Shown: piece after piece, positions 33,216 to 42,064 of the stretch
Layout of the letters: each line of letters starts with the position of its first letter
How positions within the stretch are numbered: the first letter of the stretch is position 1
From: Gaiellasilicea sp963731615
Lineage (GTDB): Bacteria > Actinomycetota > Thermoleophilia > Gaiellales > Gaiellaceae
DNA: 64,000 bases
Direction of reading: 5' to 3'
Assembly (NCBI GenBank): GCA_963731615.1
Contig: CAVSWD010000001.1
Location: 124,001-188,000 of the forward strand
Position numbers and translations under genes: made by a program
Notes under the pieces: model-generated
Databases searched by the model: none
Told to the model about the DNA's origin: nothing
What the model saw: the letters and a program-made list of their open reading frames with translations, nothing else

Positions 33216-34976
33216 ATGGCGCCCTTCTCGAAAGTGCTCGTCGCGAATCGCGGCGAAATCGCGGTCCGGATCTTCCGGACGCTGCGCGAGCTCGGGGTCG
33301 GCGCGGTCGCCGTCTACTCCGAGGCCGACCGCGACGCGCTGCACGTCCAGGCCGCGGACGAGGCGTTCCTGGTCGGCCCCGGCCCGGCCACCGAGAGCTA
33401 TCTCGTCGGCGAGCGGATCCTCGACGCGGCAGCCCGGGCCGGGGCGGAGGCGATCCATCCCGGCTACGGCTTCCTCGCCGAGAACGCCGCCTTCGCGCAG
33501 GCCGTCGAGGAGTCCGGACTGATCTGGATCGGACCGCCGAGCGCTGCGATCGAGCTGATGGGCTCGAAGACGCGCGCGCGGACGGCGATGCGCGACGCGG
33601 GCGTGCCGATCATCCCCGGCACCACCGATCCCGTCGAGACGGTCGCTGAGGTGCTCACGCTCGGCGAGGAGGTCGGCTACCCGCTGATCGTCAAGGCCGC
33701 GGCGGGGGGCGGCGGCAAGGGAATGAAGCTGGTCGAGAGCCCTGGTGAGGCGGAGCGCGCCTTCGAGTCGGCTCAGCGCGAGGGCGAGAAGTACTTCGCC
33801 GACGGCCGCGTCTACGTCGAGCGCTACCTCGTCGACCCGCGCCACGTCGAGGTTCAGGTGCTCGCCGACGCGCACGGCAGCGTGATCCACCTCGGCGAAC
33901 GCGACTGCACGATCCAGCGGCGGCACCAGAAGCTGATCGAGGAGACGCCTTCGCCCGCGGTCGACGACGCGCTACGGGCGCGGATCGGCGCGATTGCGGT
34001 CGATGCAGCGCGCGCCGCTGACTATCGCTCCGCAGGGACGATCGAGGGCCTGCTCACTACAGACGGCGACTATTTCTTCATGGAGATGAACACCCGGATC
34101 CAGGTCGAGCACACCGTCACCGAGGAGGTGACCGGAATCGACCTCGTCCGCGAGCAGGTGCTGATTGCGGCGGGCGAGCCGCTTTCGATCCGGCAAGAGG
34201 ACGTGCGCCTGCGCGGGCACGCGATCGAGTGCCGGATCAACGCAGAGGACGTGGCGAGCGGCTTCCTGCCGGCGCCCGGCCGGATCACGCACTATCGCGA
34301 GCCGAGCGGGCCGGGCGTGCGGGTCGACTCGGGCGTCGCCGCGGGCAGCGAGATCAGCGGGCTCTACGACCCGATGGTCGCCAAGCTGATCGTCACGGGC
34401 GTCGACCGCGAGCACGCGCGCCTGCGGATGCTGCGCGCCCTCGACGAGTTCGAGCTGGGCGGCCCGCCGAACCTGCTCGGGTTCCACCGGGCGCTGCTCT
34501 CGCACCCGTGCTTCGTCGCCGGGGCGACCTGTCACGGGATCGTCGAGTCCGAGGAGCTGGCTGCCCAGGCTGCGGCGCTCACCAGGGAGCCCGTTGCTCA
34601 GAGCACCGCTTTTGCCTCCACACCGCTGCGGCCGGAGGTGCGCACGGTCGAGGTCGGCGGCAAGCGCTTCGACGTGACGGTGCTCGAGCCGGAGCCGCCC
34701 TGGGTCGAGCTCGCGCGCCGCCGCCGCGAGCGCGCAGCCTCAGGGGCCGGAGGTGCCGGCAGCGAGGCGGTCGTCAGCCCGATGCAGGGCACTGTGCTGA
34801 AGGTCGAAGTCGCCGACGGCGACCAGGTCGAAGCGGGCCGGGTCCTGTGCGTGGTCGAGGCGATGAAGATGGAGAACGAGATCACGGCCCATCGGGACGG
34901 CACGGTCGCGGAGCTGTCGGTTTCGTCTGGCGATGCGGTTTCGAGCGGGCAGGTGATCTGCCTCGTCGTCGCGTAA
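33216..34976 (+). CDS. Acyl-CoA carboxylase alpha chain (biotin carboxylase fused to BCCP)
   Basis: A 586-residue protein started at MAPFSKVLVANRGEIAVR. Biotin carboxylase occupies about 1-450, with KAAAGGGGKGM (ATP-binding loop), ERDCTIQRRHQK and FMEMNTRIQVEHTVTE. A linker leads to a C-terminal biotinyl domain (about 515-586) with biotin-accepting Lys in VVEAMKMENEI. It carboxylates its own biotin with ATP and bicarbonate and hands it to the carboxyltransferase at 25042. The alpha/BCCP fusion is the AccA/PccA type of actinobacteria. Confidence 0.9.
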   Translation: MAPFSKVLVANRGEIAVRIFRTLRELGVGAVAVYSEADRDALHVQAADEAFLVGPGPATESYLVGERILDAAARAGAEAIHPGYGFLAENAAFAQAVEESGLIWIGPPSAAIELMGSKTRARTAMRDAGVPIIPGTTDPVETVAEVLTLGEEVGYPLIVKAAAGGGGKGMKLVESPGEAERAFESAQREGEKYFADGRVYVERYLVDPRHVEVQVLADAHGSVIHLGERDCTIQRRHQKLIEETPSPAVDDALRARIGAIAVDAARAADYRSAGTIEGLLTTDGDYFFMEMNTRIQVEHTVTEEVTGIDLVREQVLIAAGEPLSIRQEDVRLRGHAIECRINAEDVASGFLPAPGRITHYREPSGPGVRVDSGVAAGSEISGLYDPMVAKLIVTGVDREHARLRMLRALDEFELGGPPNLLGFHRALLSHPCFVAGATCHGIVESEELAAQAAALTREPVAQSTAFASTPLRPEVRTVEVGGKRFDVTVLEPEPPWVELARRRRERAASGAGGAGSEAVVSPMQGTVLKVEVADGDQVEAGRVLCVVEAMKMENEITAHRDGTVAELSVSSGDAVSSGQVICLVVA

Positions 34977-35847
34977 GCCCCTCTGCGCCGAGACCTCGCG
35001 CGCCGACGCCGAGCCCCTCTCGGCGACCGCAAGCCGCGTCGACACCTGGATCCTGCTCGAGTACCGCGGCCTCTGGGCCCACGACGCGGTCGACGGCTCG
35101 ACGCTGAGCCGCGAGGTGAAGGACTACCTCGTCGCCGAACGTCAGCTGCTTCCGCACGCGCGGATCATCTTCATCCGCCGGGCCGAGCGCCGGGTCCAGG
35201 ACGGTCTGCTCGCCTTCGTCGCCCGCACGACCCTGGCCGGCCGGGAACTACGCCGGCTCGACCTCGACCGCTACGACGATTTGATCGGGCTCGAGCTGGG
35301 GACGGCCGGCGTCGCCGTCGAGCACCCGCTCTTCCTCGTCTGCACGCACGGCAAGCACGATCGCTGCTGCGCGAAGTACGGACGCCCGCTGTACGACGCG
35401 GTGCGGGAGCAGGTCGACGAGGGCTGGGCCTGGCAGTCGTCACACGTCGGCGGCGACCGCTTCGCCGGCAACCTCGTCACCCTGCCTGACGGCGTCTACT
35501 CCGGCCGTGTCGCTCCCGCCGAGGCATGGGCGGTCGTCGAGGCGGCGCTCGCCCGACGGGTGTACCTCCCGCGCTACCGGGGCCGATCGTGCTACGGGTT
35601 CGCGGCCCAGGCAGCCGAGCTGGCCGTCCGCGAGTCGACGGGCCTGCTCGGTCTCGATGAGGTGCTCGTCAGGCGGATCGACCCCGCTGACGAACGCTGG
35701 CACGCCACGGTCGAGGCGGCGGGAGAGGTGTACGAGGTCACCGTCCGCCGCGAGGAGGGCGAACCGACCCACCTCACCTGCTCGACGGCTCGGATCAGGC
35801 GGCCCAGCCGCTACGTCGCAGAAAGCCCTCCCGTACGAGCCTCTTGA
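34960..35847 (+). CDS. Sucrase/ferredoxin-like (thioredoxin-fold) family protein
   Basis: Conserved sequence of the Suc_Fer-like family begins at PLCAETSRADAEPLS just after the carboxylase stop. It continues through WILLEYRGLW, FLVCTHGKHDRCCAKYG (Cys pair of the thioredoxin-like ferredoxin fold) and SSHVGGDRFAGNL. No ATG, GTG or TTG precedes the conserved N-terminus in frame; the first usable start is GTG 35116, which would delete about 45 conserved residues. So either a non-standard start or a missing base is involved. The 3' end overlaps the convergent JmjC gene by 53 bp. Likely an iron-sulfur or redox protein of unknown role. Confidence 0.72.
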   Translation, partial: ASSSRKPLCAETSRADAEPLSATASRVDTWILLEYRGLWAHDAVDGSTLSREVKDYLVAERQLLPHARIIFIRRAERRVQDGLLAFVARTTLAGRELRRLDLDRYDDLIGLELGTAGVAVEHPLFLVCTHGKHDRCCAKYGRPLYDAVREQVDEGWAWQSSHVGGDRFAGNLVTLPDGVYSGRVAPAEAWAVVEAALARRVYLPRYRGRSCYGFAAQAAELAVRESTGLLGLDEVLVRRIDPADERWHATVEAAGEVYEVTVRREEGEPTHLTCSTARIRRPSRYVAESPPVRAS

Positions 35848-36982
35848 GCAGCACGAGACGGCCGGCCGCATCGAGCCCGCCCGGCAACTGGGAGGCGTCG
35901 AAGGGGCCGTCGCTCGAGACCAGGAACTCGAGCTCGGCCGTGAGCCGCTCGGGGAACCGGAGCCGGCGTCCCTCGAAGACGAGCGTCGACCCGTGCAGGT
36001 CGGCGATCACCGTGTCGCGCCGCTCGAGCTCGGTGTCGGCGGTCAGCTCGCCGAGCGCCAGCAGCTCCGAGAGCTGACCGTCGAGGATCGGCCTGCGGCC
36101 GAAGACGAAGCGGTCGCGCGCCCGCTCGCGGACGGCGTCGGAGTCGAGCGCGGGTACCGCTGGTGGCTCGGCCGCGTCGATCGCCTGCCGGAACTCGAGG
36201 TCGCCCTCGAGGTGGTCGATCGCGACTCGGGCCTCGTCGACCCAGCGGCGGACGTTGACCCCGACCGTGATGTGCAGCGAGTCCGAGCCGGACGTGAGCG
36301 CCTGGTGGAGCCAACCGCGCGGCAGGTACATCGTGTCGCCGGCCCGCAGGGTGACGTCCAGCACCGGCTCGCCGGGAGCGCCGAGTGCCGAGCGGTAGCG
36401 CTGGTTCTTCAGGGGCAGCTCCAGCGCGGGCTCGTAGACGAGCCAGCGTTTCTCGCCCGCGACCTGGAGCGAGAGCACCTCGTGGGTGTCGTGATGGACC
36501 GGCAGGCCCTGGGAGCCGCGCGGCGTGTAGTAGGCGTTCGCCTGCGCGGGGTGGCCGAGGTAAGCCTCCAGGTGGCGGCAGTAGCGGGCAAGTGGGAGCC
36601 AGAGATGGTGCAGCCCCTGGAGCACGATCGTCGCCCCGCGTTCGAGCTCCTCGAGTACCCGGCGCACGTCGGCGACGCCGGTGAAGGCCGCCGGCCGCCA
36701 GGGGAGGTCGGTCGTGTAGCCGGAAGGTGACTCGCCGGCCTTGACGAGGCGGAACCCGGGCGTCCTGATCCCCGTCTCGGTGACGAGCCGCTCGACGTCC
36801 CGGACGGAGAGGAGATCGTCGAAACGCCCTGCCTCCGCGCGCGGGACGACGAGCGGCTTGCGCTCCCAGTACTCGCCGAGGAACTGCTCGACTTCGACCG
36901 GGTCGAGCGCTCGAGCGAGCGAGTTAGGCGTCGTCGGAGTCCGAGTCCGAGTCGTCCGCGTCTGCGTCGTCCGCGTCGCCAT
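35795..36982 (-). CDS. JmjC/cupin-4 Fe(II)/2-oxoglutarate oxygenase (ROXA-like)
   Basis: A 395-residue protein. The cupin core has iron ligands in LPVHHDTHEVLSLQ (HxD) and the distal His in PRGWLHQALTS, with Lys/Trp positions typical of ROXA/YcfD and MINA53-type hydroxylases (SGYTTDLPW upstream). These enzymes hydroxylate side chains of ribosomal or other proteins using 2-oxoglutarate. The first 25 residues are low-complexity Thr/Arg, read from the same DNA that encodes an Asp-rich peptide in another frame; the fold begins at RALDPVEVEQFL. The start at 36982 lacks a ribosome site, so it may depend on translation of that peptide. Confidence 0.82.
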   Translation of the reverse strand: MATRTTQTRTTRTRTPTTPNSLARALDPVEVEQFLGEYWERKPLVVPRAEAGRFDDLLSVRDVERLVTETGIRTPGFRLVKAGESPSGYTTDLPWRPAAFTGVADVRRVLEELERGATIVLQGLHHLWLPLARYCRHLEAYLGHPAQANAYYTPRGSQGLPVHHDTHEVLSLQVAGEKRWLVYEPALELPLKNQRYRSALGAPGEPVLDVTLRAGDTMYLPRGWLHQALTSGSDSLHITVGVNVRRWVDEARVAIDHLEGDLEFRQAIDAAEPPAVPALDSDAVRERARDRFVFGRRPILDGQLSELLALGELTADTELERRDTVIADLHGSTLVFEGRRLRFPERLTAELEFLVSSDGPFDASQLPGGLDAAGRLVLLKRLVREGFLRRSGWAA

Positions 36983-37091
36983 CGGTCGTGTCCGTGTCGT
37001 CGCCGTCCGCGTCGTCCGTCACCGGTGTTTCTTCCACGGCCGTGATGTCCACGATCTCGTCGTCGGCCAGTGTCGTGGTCTCGTCGCGCAT
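36924..37091 (-). CDS. 55-residue Asp-rich small protein upstream of the JmjC oxygenase
   Basis: ATG at 37091 with a near-perfect GAGGAGG site. The product opens MRDETTTLADDEIVDITAVE and then becomes a tail in which about half of the last 30 residues are Asp, mixed with Ala, Thr, Ser and Gly and ending DSDSDSDDA. No Cys or Lys. It overlaps the JmjC gene by 59 bp in another frame. No family recognised. A leader-like first half followed by a repetitive tail, beside a peptide-hydroxylating enzyme class, makes it a candidate substrate. Confidence 0.6.
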   Translation of the reverse strand: MRDETTTLADDEIVDITAVEETPVTDDADGDDTDTTDGDADDADADDSDSDSDDA

Positions 37092-37095
37092 CGTT

Positions 37096-37102
37096 CCTCC
37101 TC
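37096..37102 (-). promoter_or_regulatory. Strong Shine-Dalgarno site of the Asp-rich peptide
   Basis: GAGGAGG four bases before the ATG at 37091, one of the strongest ribosome sites in the window. It is the main evidence that the 55-residue frame is translated. Confidence 0.65.
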
Positions 37103-37136
37103 GGTTTCGGGCGGTCGTCGCTGAGGTTACCGCGCG

Positions 37137-37682
37137 TCAAAGCATGTGCGAGCGGTCGGTGATCCAGACGACGATGCCGTTCATCCCGTCGGGCGGTTCG
37201 CCGACCGCCTGGAAAGGGCCGAAGGAGACGCGCACGTAGCTGCCGTCGGCGAGGGCGCCACGAGCGGAGAGCGTCGCGCGCCAGGTCTGGTTAGGCGCGA
37301 GCCGCTCGGGCGGCTCCGGCACGATCGTGGCGGCGCGGCGAAGCGGCGGCAACCCGTTTCCCTGAGCCGCTTTCTCGAGCTCGGCCGGATCGCCGGTGGC
37401 GAAGAGCATCAGGCCGTAGACGGGATTGATCTCGGTGCCGCCGGCCGCGAACGGGATCCCCGTCGAGTTGGTCACAGCGATGTCGACCGACCAGCCGCGC
37501 CTGGTGACCGTCAGCTCGCCGACGAAGAACACGAGCCGCTCGCCGGTCGCGGGGTAGCTCTCGCGCCAGTCGAGCGTCGCCTGCTGCGGCTCGGCGGCGC
37601 GGGCCGGCGCGAGCGGCTCCGGCTCGGCCCCTCCGCAACCGGCCAGCCAGAGCGCGGCGAGCACACTGAGGGTGCGGCGCAT
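37137..37682 (-). CDS. Hypothetical lipoprotein (181 aa)
   Basis: A classic lipoprotein signal, MRRTLSVLAALWLAGC with Cys16 as the lipid site, is followed by a Pro/Ala-rich linker. A beta-rich domain follows (LTVTRRGWSVDIAVTNSTG, VRVSFGPFQ), reminiscent of DUF4352-like or copper-chaperone-like immunoglobulin folds. It would sit on the outer face of the membrane. It lies 45 bp upstream of the Asp-rich peptide gene on the same strand and is divergent from sucC with only 34 bp between starts. Confidence 0.7.
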   Translation of the reverse strand: MRRTLSVLAALWLAGCGGAEPEPLAPARAAEPQQATLDWRESYPATGERLVFFVGELTVTRRGWSVDIAVTNSTGIPFAAGGTEINPVYGLMLFATGDPAELEKAAQGNGLPPLRRAATIVPEPPERLAPNQTWRATLSARGALADGSYVRVSFGPFQAVGEPPDGMNGIVVWITDRSHML

Positions 37683-37716
37683 CGGCTCAATCTACGCAGG
37701 TAGAGTCGCGCGCGCC

Positions 37717-38874
37717 GTGGATCTCTACGAGTATCAGGGCAAGCAGCTCTTCGCGCGCTTTGGCATCCCGGTCTCGGAGGGGCGGCCGGCAACCACCGCA
37801 GCCGAGGCGCGAGCGGCGGCCGAGGAGCTTGGCGGGCAGGTCGTCGTCAAGGCGCAGGTGCTCACCGGCGGGCGCGGGAAGGCCGGCGGGATCAAGCTCG
37901 CCGACGATCCGGCCGACGCCGAGGAGAAGGCGGAGCAGATCCTCGGTCTCGACATCCGCGGCCACGTCGTGCGCACGCTCTGGATCGAGAACGCCTCCGA
38001 GATCGAGAAGGAGTACTACCTCTCGATCACGTTCGACCGCGGCGTCAAGAAGCCGCTGTTCATGTTCACGACCGAGGGCGGAATGGACATCGAGGAGGTG
38101 GCCGAGAAGACGCCCGACGCGCTCGTCCGCCTACACGTCGACCCGCTCGAGGGCTTCCAGCCCTGGCAGGCTCGGCGTCTCGTCTACGGCGCGGGCGTCG
38201 ACGACCCCAGCGAGCAGAAACAGATCGCGGCGATCATCGGCAAGCTCTACGAAGCCTTCGTCTCGACCGACGCGATGCTCTGCGAGATCAACCCGCTGAT
38301 CGTGACGCCCGAAGGTGAGGTCAAGGCGCTCGACTCGAAGTTCACGGTCGACGACAACGCGCTCTACAAGCACGCCGACATTGAGGGGATGCGCGATGTC
38401 GCGGCGGCCGACCCGCTCGAGGCGCTCGCGCGCGAGAAGGGCGTCACCTACGTCAAGCTCGACGGCGAGGTGGGGATCCTCGGCAACGGCGCCGGGCTCG
38501 TCATGTCCACTCTCGACGTGATCGCCCTCGTCGGAGGCACGCCCGCGAACTTCTGCGACCTCGGCGGCGGCGGCGACGCGGAGGGTGTCGTCGACGCGCT
38601 CGAGGTGATCGTGCAGGACCCGCAGGTGAAATCGATCTTCTTCAACATCTTCGGCGGGATCACGCGCTGCGACGAGGTCGCACGCGGCATCCTCGAGGCG
38701 CTCGAGCGGATGACGATCGAGCAGCCGATCGTAGTGCGGCTCGACGGCACGAACGCCGAGGAGGGGCGAAAGGTGCTCGCCGACGCCGCCCCGAAGGGGC
38801 TTTACGTGGAGGCGACGATGCTCGACGGGGCGCGGCGCGCGGTGGAGCTCGCCCAGAGTGGATCTGAGCAGTGA
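37717..38874 (+). CDS. sucC: Succinyl-CoA synthetase (ADP/GDP-forming) beta subunit
   Basis: A 385-residue protein from a GTG giving the standard VDLYEYQGKQLF opening; the frame is open upstream but unconserved. ATP-grasp features include KAQVLTGGRGKAGG, CEINPLIVTPEG and the C-terminal GGTPANFCDLGGG and FFNIFGGITRCDEVA. It interconverts succinyl-CoA and succinate with nucleotide phosphorylation in the TCA cycle, together with SucD. Unusually, a methyltransferase gene lies between the two subunits. Confidence 0.93.
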   Translation: MDLYEYQGKQLFARFGIPVSEGRPATTAAEARAAAEELGGQVVVKAQVLTGGRGKAGGIKLADDPADAEEKAEQILGLDIRGHVVRTLWIENASEIEKEYYLSITFDRGVKKPLFMFTTEGGMDIEEVAEKTPDALVRLHVDPLEGFQPWQARRLVYGAGVDDPSEQKQIAAIIGKLYEAFVSTDAMLCEINPLIVTPEGEVKALDSKFTVDDNALYKHADIEGMRDVAAADPLEALAREKGVTYVKLDGEVGILGNGAGLVMSTLDVIALVGGTPANFCDLGGGGDAEGVVDALEVIVQDPQVKSIFFNIFGGITRCDEVARGILEALERMTIEQPIVVRLDGTNAEEGRKVLADAAPKGLYVEATMLDGARRAVELAQSGSEQ

Positions 38875-39506
38875 TGGACTGGTCCTCCCGCGCCGAGGCC
38901 TACCGGAACGCGCCCGAGCAGCGCGAGGGTGCCGACCTCGACCTGATCGTGGAGTGGGCGGCAGGCTCGCGCACGGCGCTCGACGTGGCGACCGGCGGCG
39001 GCCACGTGGCCCGGCGGCTGCGCGAAGCAGGCCTCGAGGTCGTCAGCGCCGACCCGGCTCCCGGGATGCAGCCCGACGTGATCTGCCGGGCGGAGGATCT
39101 GCCCTTCGCCGACGGTGCCTTCGATCTCGTCGTCACCCGGATCGCGCCACACCACTTCGATGACATCGCGGCCGCCGTCGCCGAGCTGGCCCGCGTCAGC
39201 CGCGACCTCGTCGTCGTCGAGGACACGCTCTACGTCAGCGAGCGGGTCGAGGAGGCCGAGAAGCTGCGCGACCCGACCCACGTCCGCTCGTACTCCGAGG
39301 AGGAGTGGCGTGCGTTCCTCGAAGCCGCGGGCATGGAGGTCGAGGCGGTCGAGGCCTTCGAGAAGCGCCATCCGCTGGCCGAATGGCTCGCCCGCTCCGG
39401 CACTCCCGACGAGGACGCCGAGCAAGTGAAGCGGCTGCTTGCGGCGCAGATCGAGGGCGACGAATACGTCGACACGAAGCTCGTCTTGAGAGCGAGGAAA
39501 CGCTAG
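38871..39506 (+). CDS. Class I SAM-dependent methyltransferase between sucC and sucD
   Basis: A 211-residue methyltransferase of the Methyltransf_11 type: motif I DVATGGGHVARRL, acidic residue in VSADPAPGM, motif IV FDLVVTRIAPHHF. The start is GTG 38871 (GTGA overlap with sucC) or the ATG immediately after. Its stop overlaps the sucD GTG. The substrate is unknown; SAM-binding residues look intact. Translational coupling on both sides means it is made in step with succinyl-CoA synthetase. Confidence 0.85.
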   Translation: MMDWSSRAEAYRNAPEQREGADLDLIVEWAAGSRTALDVATGGGHVARRLREAGLEVVSADPAPGMQPDVICRAEDLPFADGAFDLVVTRIAPHHFDDIAAAVAELARVSRDLVVVEDTLYVSERVEEAEKLRDPTHVRSYSEEEWRAFLEAAGMEVEAVEAFEKRHPLAEWLARSGTPDEDAEQVKRLLAAQIEGDEYVDTKLVLRARKR

Positions 39507-40378
39507 TGGCGATCATCGTCGACAAGGAGACGAAGCTGGTGGTCCAGGGACTGACCGGGTCGGAAGGTTCCTTCCACGGCCTCCGCAACAAGCGCTACGG
39601 CACCCAGGTCGTCGCCGGTGTGACGCCGGGGAAGGGCGGCCAGGACGTCGAGGGGATCCCGGTCTTCGACACCGTCGCCGACGCGGTCGCCGAGACGGGC
39701 GCGAACACGTCCATGGTCTTCGTGCCGGCGCGCTTCGCGGGAGATGCGATCTACGAGGCCGTCGACGCCGGCATCGGGACGGTCATCTGCATCGCCGAGG
39801 GCCTCCCGGCCCACGAGATGCTGCGGATCTACACCTACATCCGGCCCAAGGGCGTGACGATGCTCGGCCCGAACTGTCCCGGCGCGCTCTCGCCCGGGAA
39901 GGCGAACGTCGGGATCATCCCGGCCGAGATCTTCACCGAGGGGAACATCGGGTTGGTGTCGCGCTCGGGCACGCTGACCTACCAGATCGGCCACGAGCTG
40001 ACGCAGATGGGGCTCGGCAACTCGACGATCGTCGGGATCGGCGGCGATCCGGTCGTCGGCTCGTCCTTCATCGACATCCTCGGCAAGTTCCAGGATGACC
40101 CGCAGACCGAGTACGTGGTCATGGTCGGCGAGATCGGCGGCGACGAGGAGGAGAAGGCGGCCGCGTTCATCGAGGAGCAGATGACGAAGCCGGTTGTCGC
40201 CTACATCGCCGGCTTCACCGCGCCGCCCGGGAAGACGATGGGCCACGCGGGCGCGATCATCTCCGGCTCGTCGGGCACCGCGCAGGGCAAGAAGGAAGCG
40301 CTCGAGGCGAAGGGCGTCCGCGTCGGCACCTCGCCGACGGAGGCCGCCGAGCTCGTCGCCGAGGTCGCGCGCGGCTGA
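39506..40378 (+). CDS. sucD: Succinyl-CoA synthetase alpha subunit
   Basis: A 290-residue protein from a GTG overlapping the methyltransferase TAG. Visible are the CoA-binding region (GLTGSEGSFH, YGTQVVAGVTPGKGG), GPNCPGALSPG, and the phospho-histidine in GHAGAIISGSSGTAQGK. It completes the SucCD enzyme. Confidence 0.93.
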   Translation: MAIIVDKETKLVVQGLTGSEGSFHGLRNKRYGTQVVAGVTPGKGGQDVEGIPVFDTVADAVAETGANTSMVFVPARFAGDAIYEAVDAGIGTVICIAEGLPAHEMLRIYTYIRPKGVTMLGPNCPGALSPGKANVGIIPAEIFTEGNIGLVSRSGTLTYQIGHELTQMGLGNSTIVGIGGDPVVGSSFIDILGKFQDDPQTEYVVMVGEIGGDEEEKAAAFIEEQMTKPVVAYIAGFTAPPGKTMGHAGAIISGSSGTAQGKKEALEAKGVRVGTSPTEAAELVAEVARG

Positions 40379-40406
40379 CCGCCGGCACACTCTCGGCGCG
40401 CTCTCG

Positions 40407-40808
40407 TCACCATTTCGTCCCCGGGACTGTCCCCGGGTTGAGGCCCGGGCCCGCGTGGCCAGCCAAGCACTTCCAGCCGTCGGCTTCACGTACCCACGTT
40501 TGTGTCAGGCGAAGTCGGAACGTCTCGCGGTCGCCGTCTCGCTCGACCTCGTCTTCCGCGACGGCGATGAGGACGCCTGTGTCGCCTGCGATCACGATCG
40601 TCACTTCCTCGAGCCGCTGCGCATGCCACACGAGTTCACCCGCTGTGTTCGAGGTGACATAGCTGTTGCGATCGAAGACCTCGCCGCGAAACGACGTCCA
40701 GCGGAAGTCGGGATGGAGGAGGCCGCCCAATGCCTCCGGATCACAGTCGGCAAGCGCCTGCGCACGGCGCTCGGCCGCGGCGAGGATGGCTCTCCGGTCG
40801 TCCGTCAC
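40407..40808 (-). CDS. SnoaL/DUF4440-like (NTF2-fold) protein
   Basis: A 133-residue protein from a GTG overlapping the ahcY stop. The pattern (RRAQALADCDPEALGGLLHPDF, RNSYVTSN, TWVREADGWKCLAGH) is that of the NTF2-like DUF4440 family of small enzymes or ligand-binding proteins. No catalytic residue can be assigned. Its last codons (NPGTVPGTKW) are encoded by a GTCCCCGGG repeat also discussed separately, so the C-terminus may be altered. Confidence 0.7.
   Translation of the reverse strand: MTDDRRAILAAAERRAQALADCDPEALGGLLHPDFRWTSFRGEVFDRNSYVTSNTAGELVWHAQRLEEVTIVIAGDTGVLIAVAEDEVERDGDRETFRLRLTQTWVREADGWKCLAGHAGPGLNPGTVPGTKW
40417..40437. repeat. GTCCCCGGG direct repeat / quasi-palindrome
   Basis: GTCCCCGGG occurs twice (40417 and 40429), and the whole is nearly self-complementary (CCCGGGAC...GTCCCCGGG). 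It lies just past sucD, inside the last codons of the convergent NTF2-fold gene. The core GGGACTGTCCCC matches the elements at 26670 and in purK. Confidence 0.5.
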
Positions 40809-42047
40809 ACCGACCAGCGGGCTTCGAACTCGCGCTGCTTCGCCGTCCGCTCCCCGAGCGAGAGGCCGAGCGTCGCCAGCTTCGTGCGCGCGATCTCGCG
40901 GTCGAGCTCGTCCGGGAAGCGGTGCAGGCCCGGCTCGAGCCCGCCCTGCGCGAGCAGATGCGCCGAAAGGGCTTGCACCGAGAACGACAGGTCCATGATC
41001 TCGACCGGGTGCCCGTCGCCGCCGGCGACGTTCGTCTGGCGGCCGTCGGCGAGAACGTATGCGTGGCCGCCGCCGGGAAGCGCATGCTCGGTCACGCCCG
41101 GCCGAACCTCCTCGCCAGGCCCGAGCCCGTCGATCGCGACCTCGCGCTCGTGGTGGCCGCCGTTCGCGATCACGACGCCGTCCTTGAGAAACCGCAGCGC
41201 CTCGGCCGGTACGCAGTCGATCGCACCTGTCGCCGAGACGAGGACGTCCGCCTCCGGGAGCGCCTGCTCGAGCGAGCCGACGCGGTGCCCGTCCATGTGT
41301 GCCTCCAGCGCCGCGACCGGGTCGATCTCGACGACGGTGACGCGGCCGCCGGCTCCGCGCGCCGCGCGGGCGAGCCCCTTCCCGACCCAGCCGTAGCCGA
41401 CGATGCAGAACTCGCGCCCCGGGAAGCTGAGGTTCGTCAGCCGGTCGATGGCGGCGAGCGTCGACTGGCCGGTGCCGTAGCGGTTGTCGAACAGGTGCTT
41501 GCAGAACGCGTCGTTGGCCGCGATCGCCGGAAAGGTGAGCTTGCCGGCCGCCGCCATCGTCCGGAGACGCATGACACCCGTCGTCGTTTCCTCGGTCACG
41601 CCCGAGAGCGTGGCCGCGACATCGGGCCGGCGCTCGACGATCCGAGCGGTCAGCTCGGCGCCGTCGTCGACGACGATCTCCGGGCGGGTGTCCGCGACCG
41701 CGAGCAGGTCGGCATCGAACTCGTCTGCCGAGGCCCCATGCCGTGCGTGCACCTCGATCCCGCGCGCGACGAGCGCCGCGCAGATCGCGTCCTGCGTCGA
41801 GCCGGGGTTCGAGCCGGAAGCGACGACGTGGGCGCCCGCGTCGGCCAGCAGCGTCGCCAGGTAGGCGGTCTTCGCCTCGAGGTGGACAACGACGGCGACA
41901 CGACGCCCACTCAGCGCCCCGTCGGCGAGTCGCTCGCGTGCGAGCCGGTTCAGAACGGGCGAGTGCTTCGCGACCCACCGAATCCGCTGCTCGCCCGTCG
42001 GGGGCGAGCGACGGATCGGCGATCGACGAGCGAGCGGCCGCAGACAT
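40805..42047 (-). CDS. ahcY: Adenosylhomocysteinase (S-adenosyl-L-homocysteine hydrolase), one frameshift near the start
   Basis: ATG at 42047 opens MSAAARSSIADPSLAP; at the run of five C near 42003 one base too many shifts the frame, after which TGEQRIRWVAKHSPVLN and the rest run clean to 40805. About 413 residues in corrected form. Markers: GSNPGSTQD, NRYGTGQST, the NAD-binding GYGWVGKGLA, and ANGGHHEREV. It splits S-adenosylhomocysteine into adenosine and homocysteine, clearing the by-product of methyltransferases such as CheR and the sucC-sucD methyltransferase in this window. A homopolymer indel is the likely cause of the break. Confidence 0.85.
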
Positions 42048-42064
42048 GCGGCGAATCTAGCCCG

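Noticed and set aside
40407..42047. A single 546-codon minus-strand frame
   Set aside because: It joins the start of ahcY before its frameshift, an out-of-frame middle, and the NTF2-fold gene at the end. The true genes are ahcY and the NTF2-fold protein.
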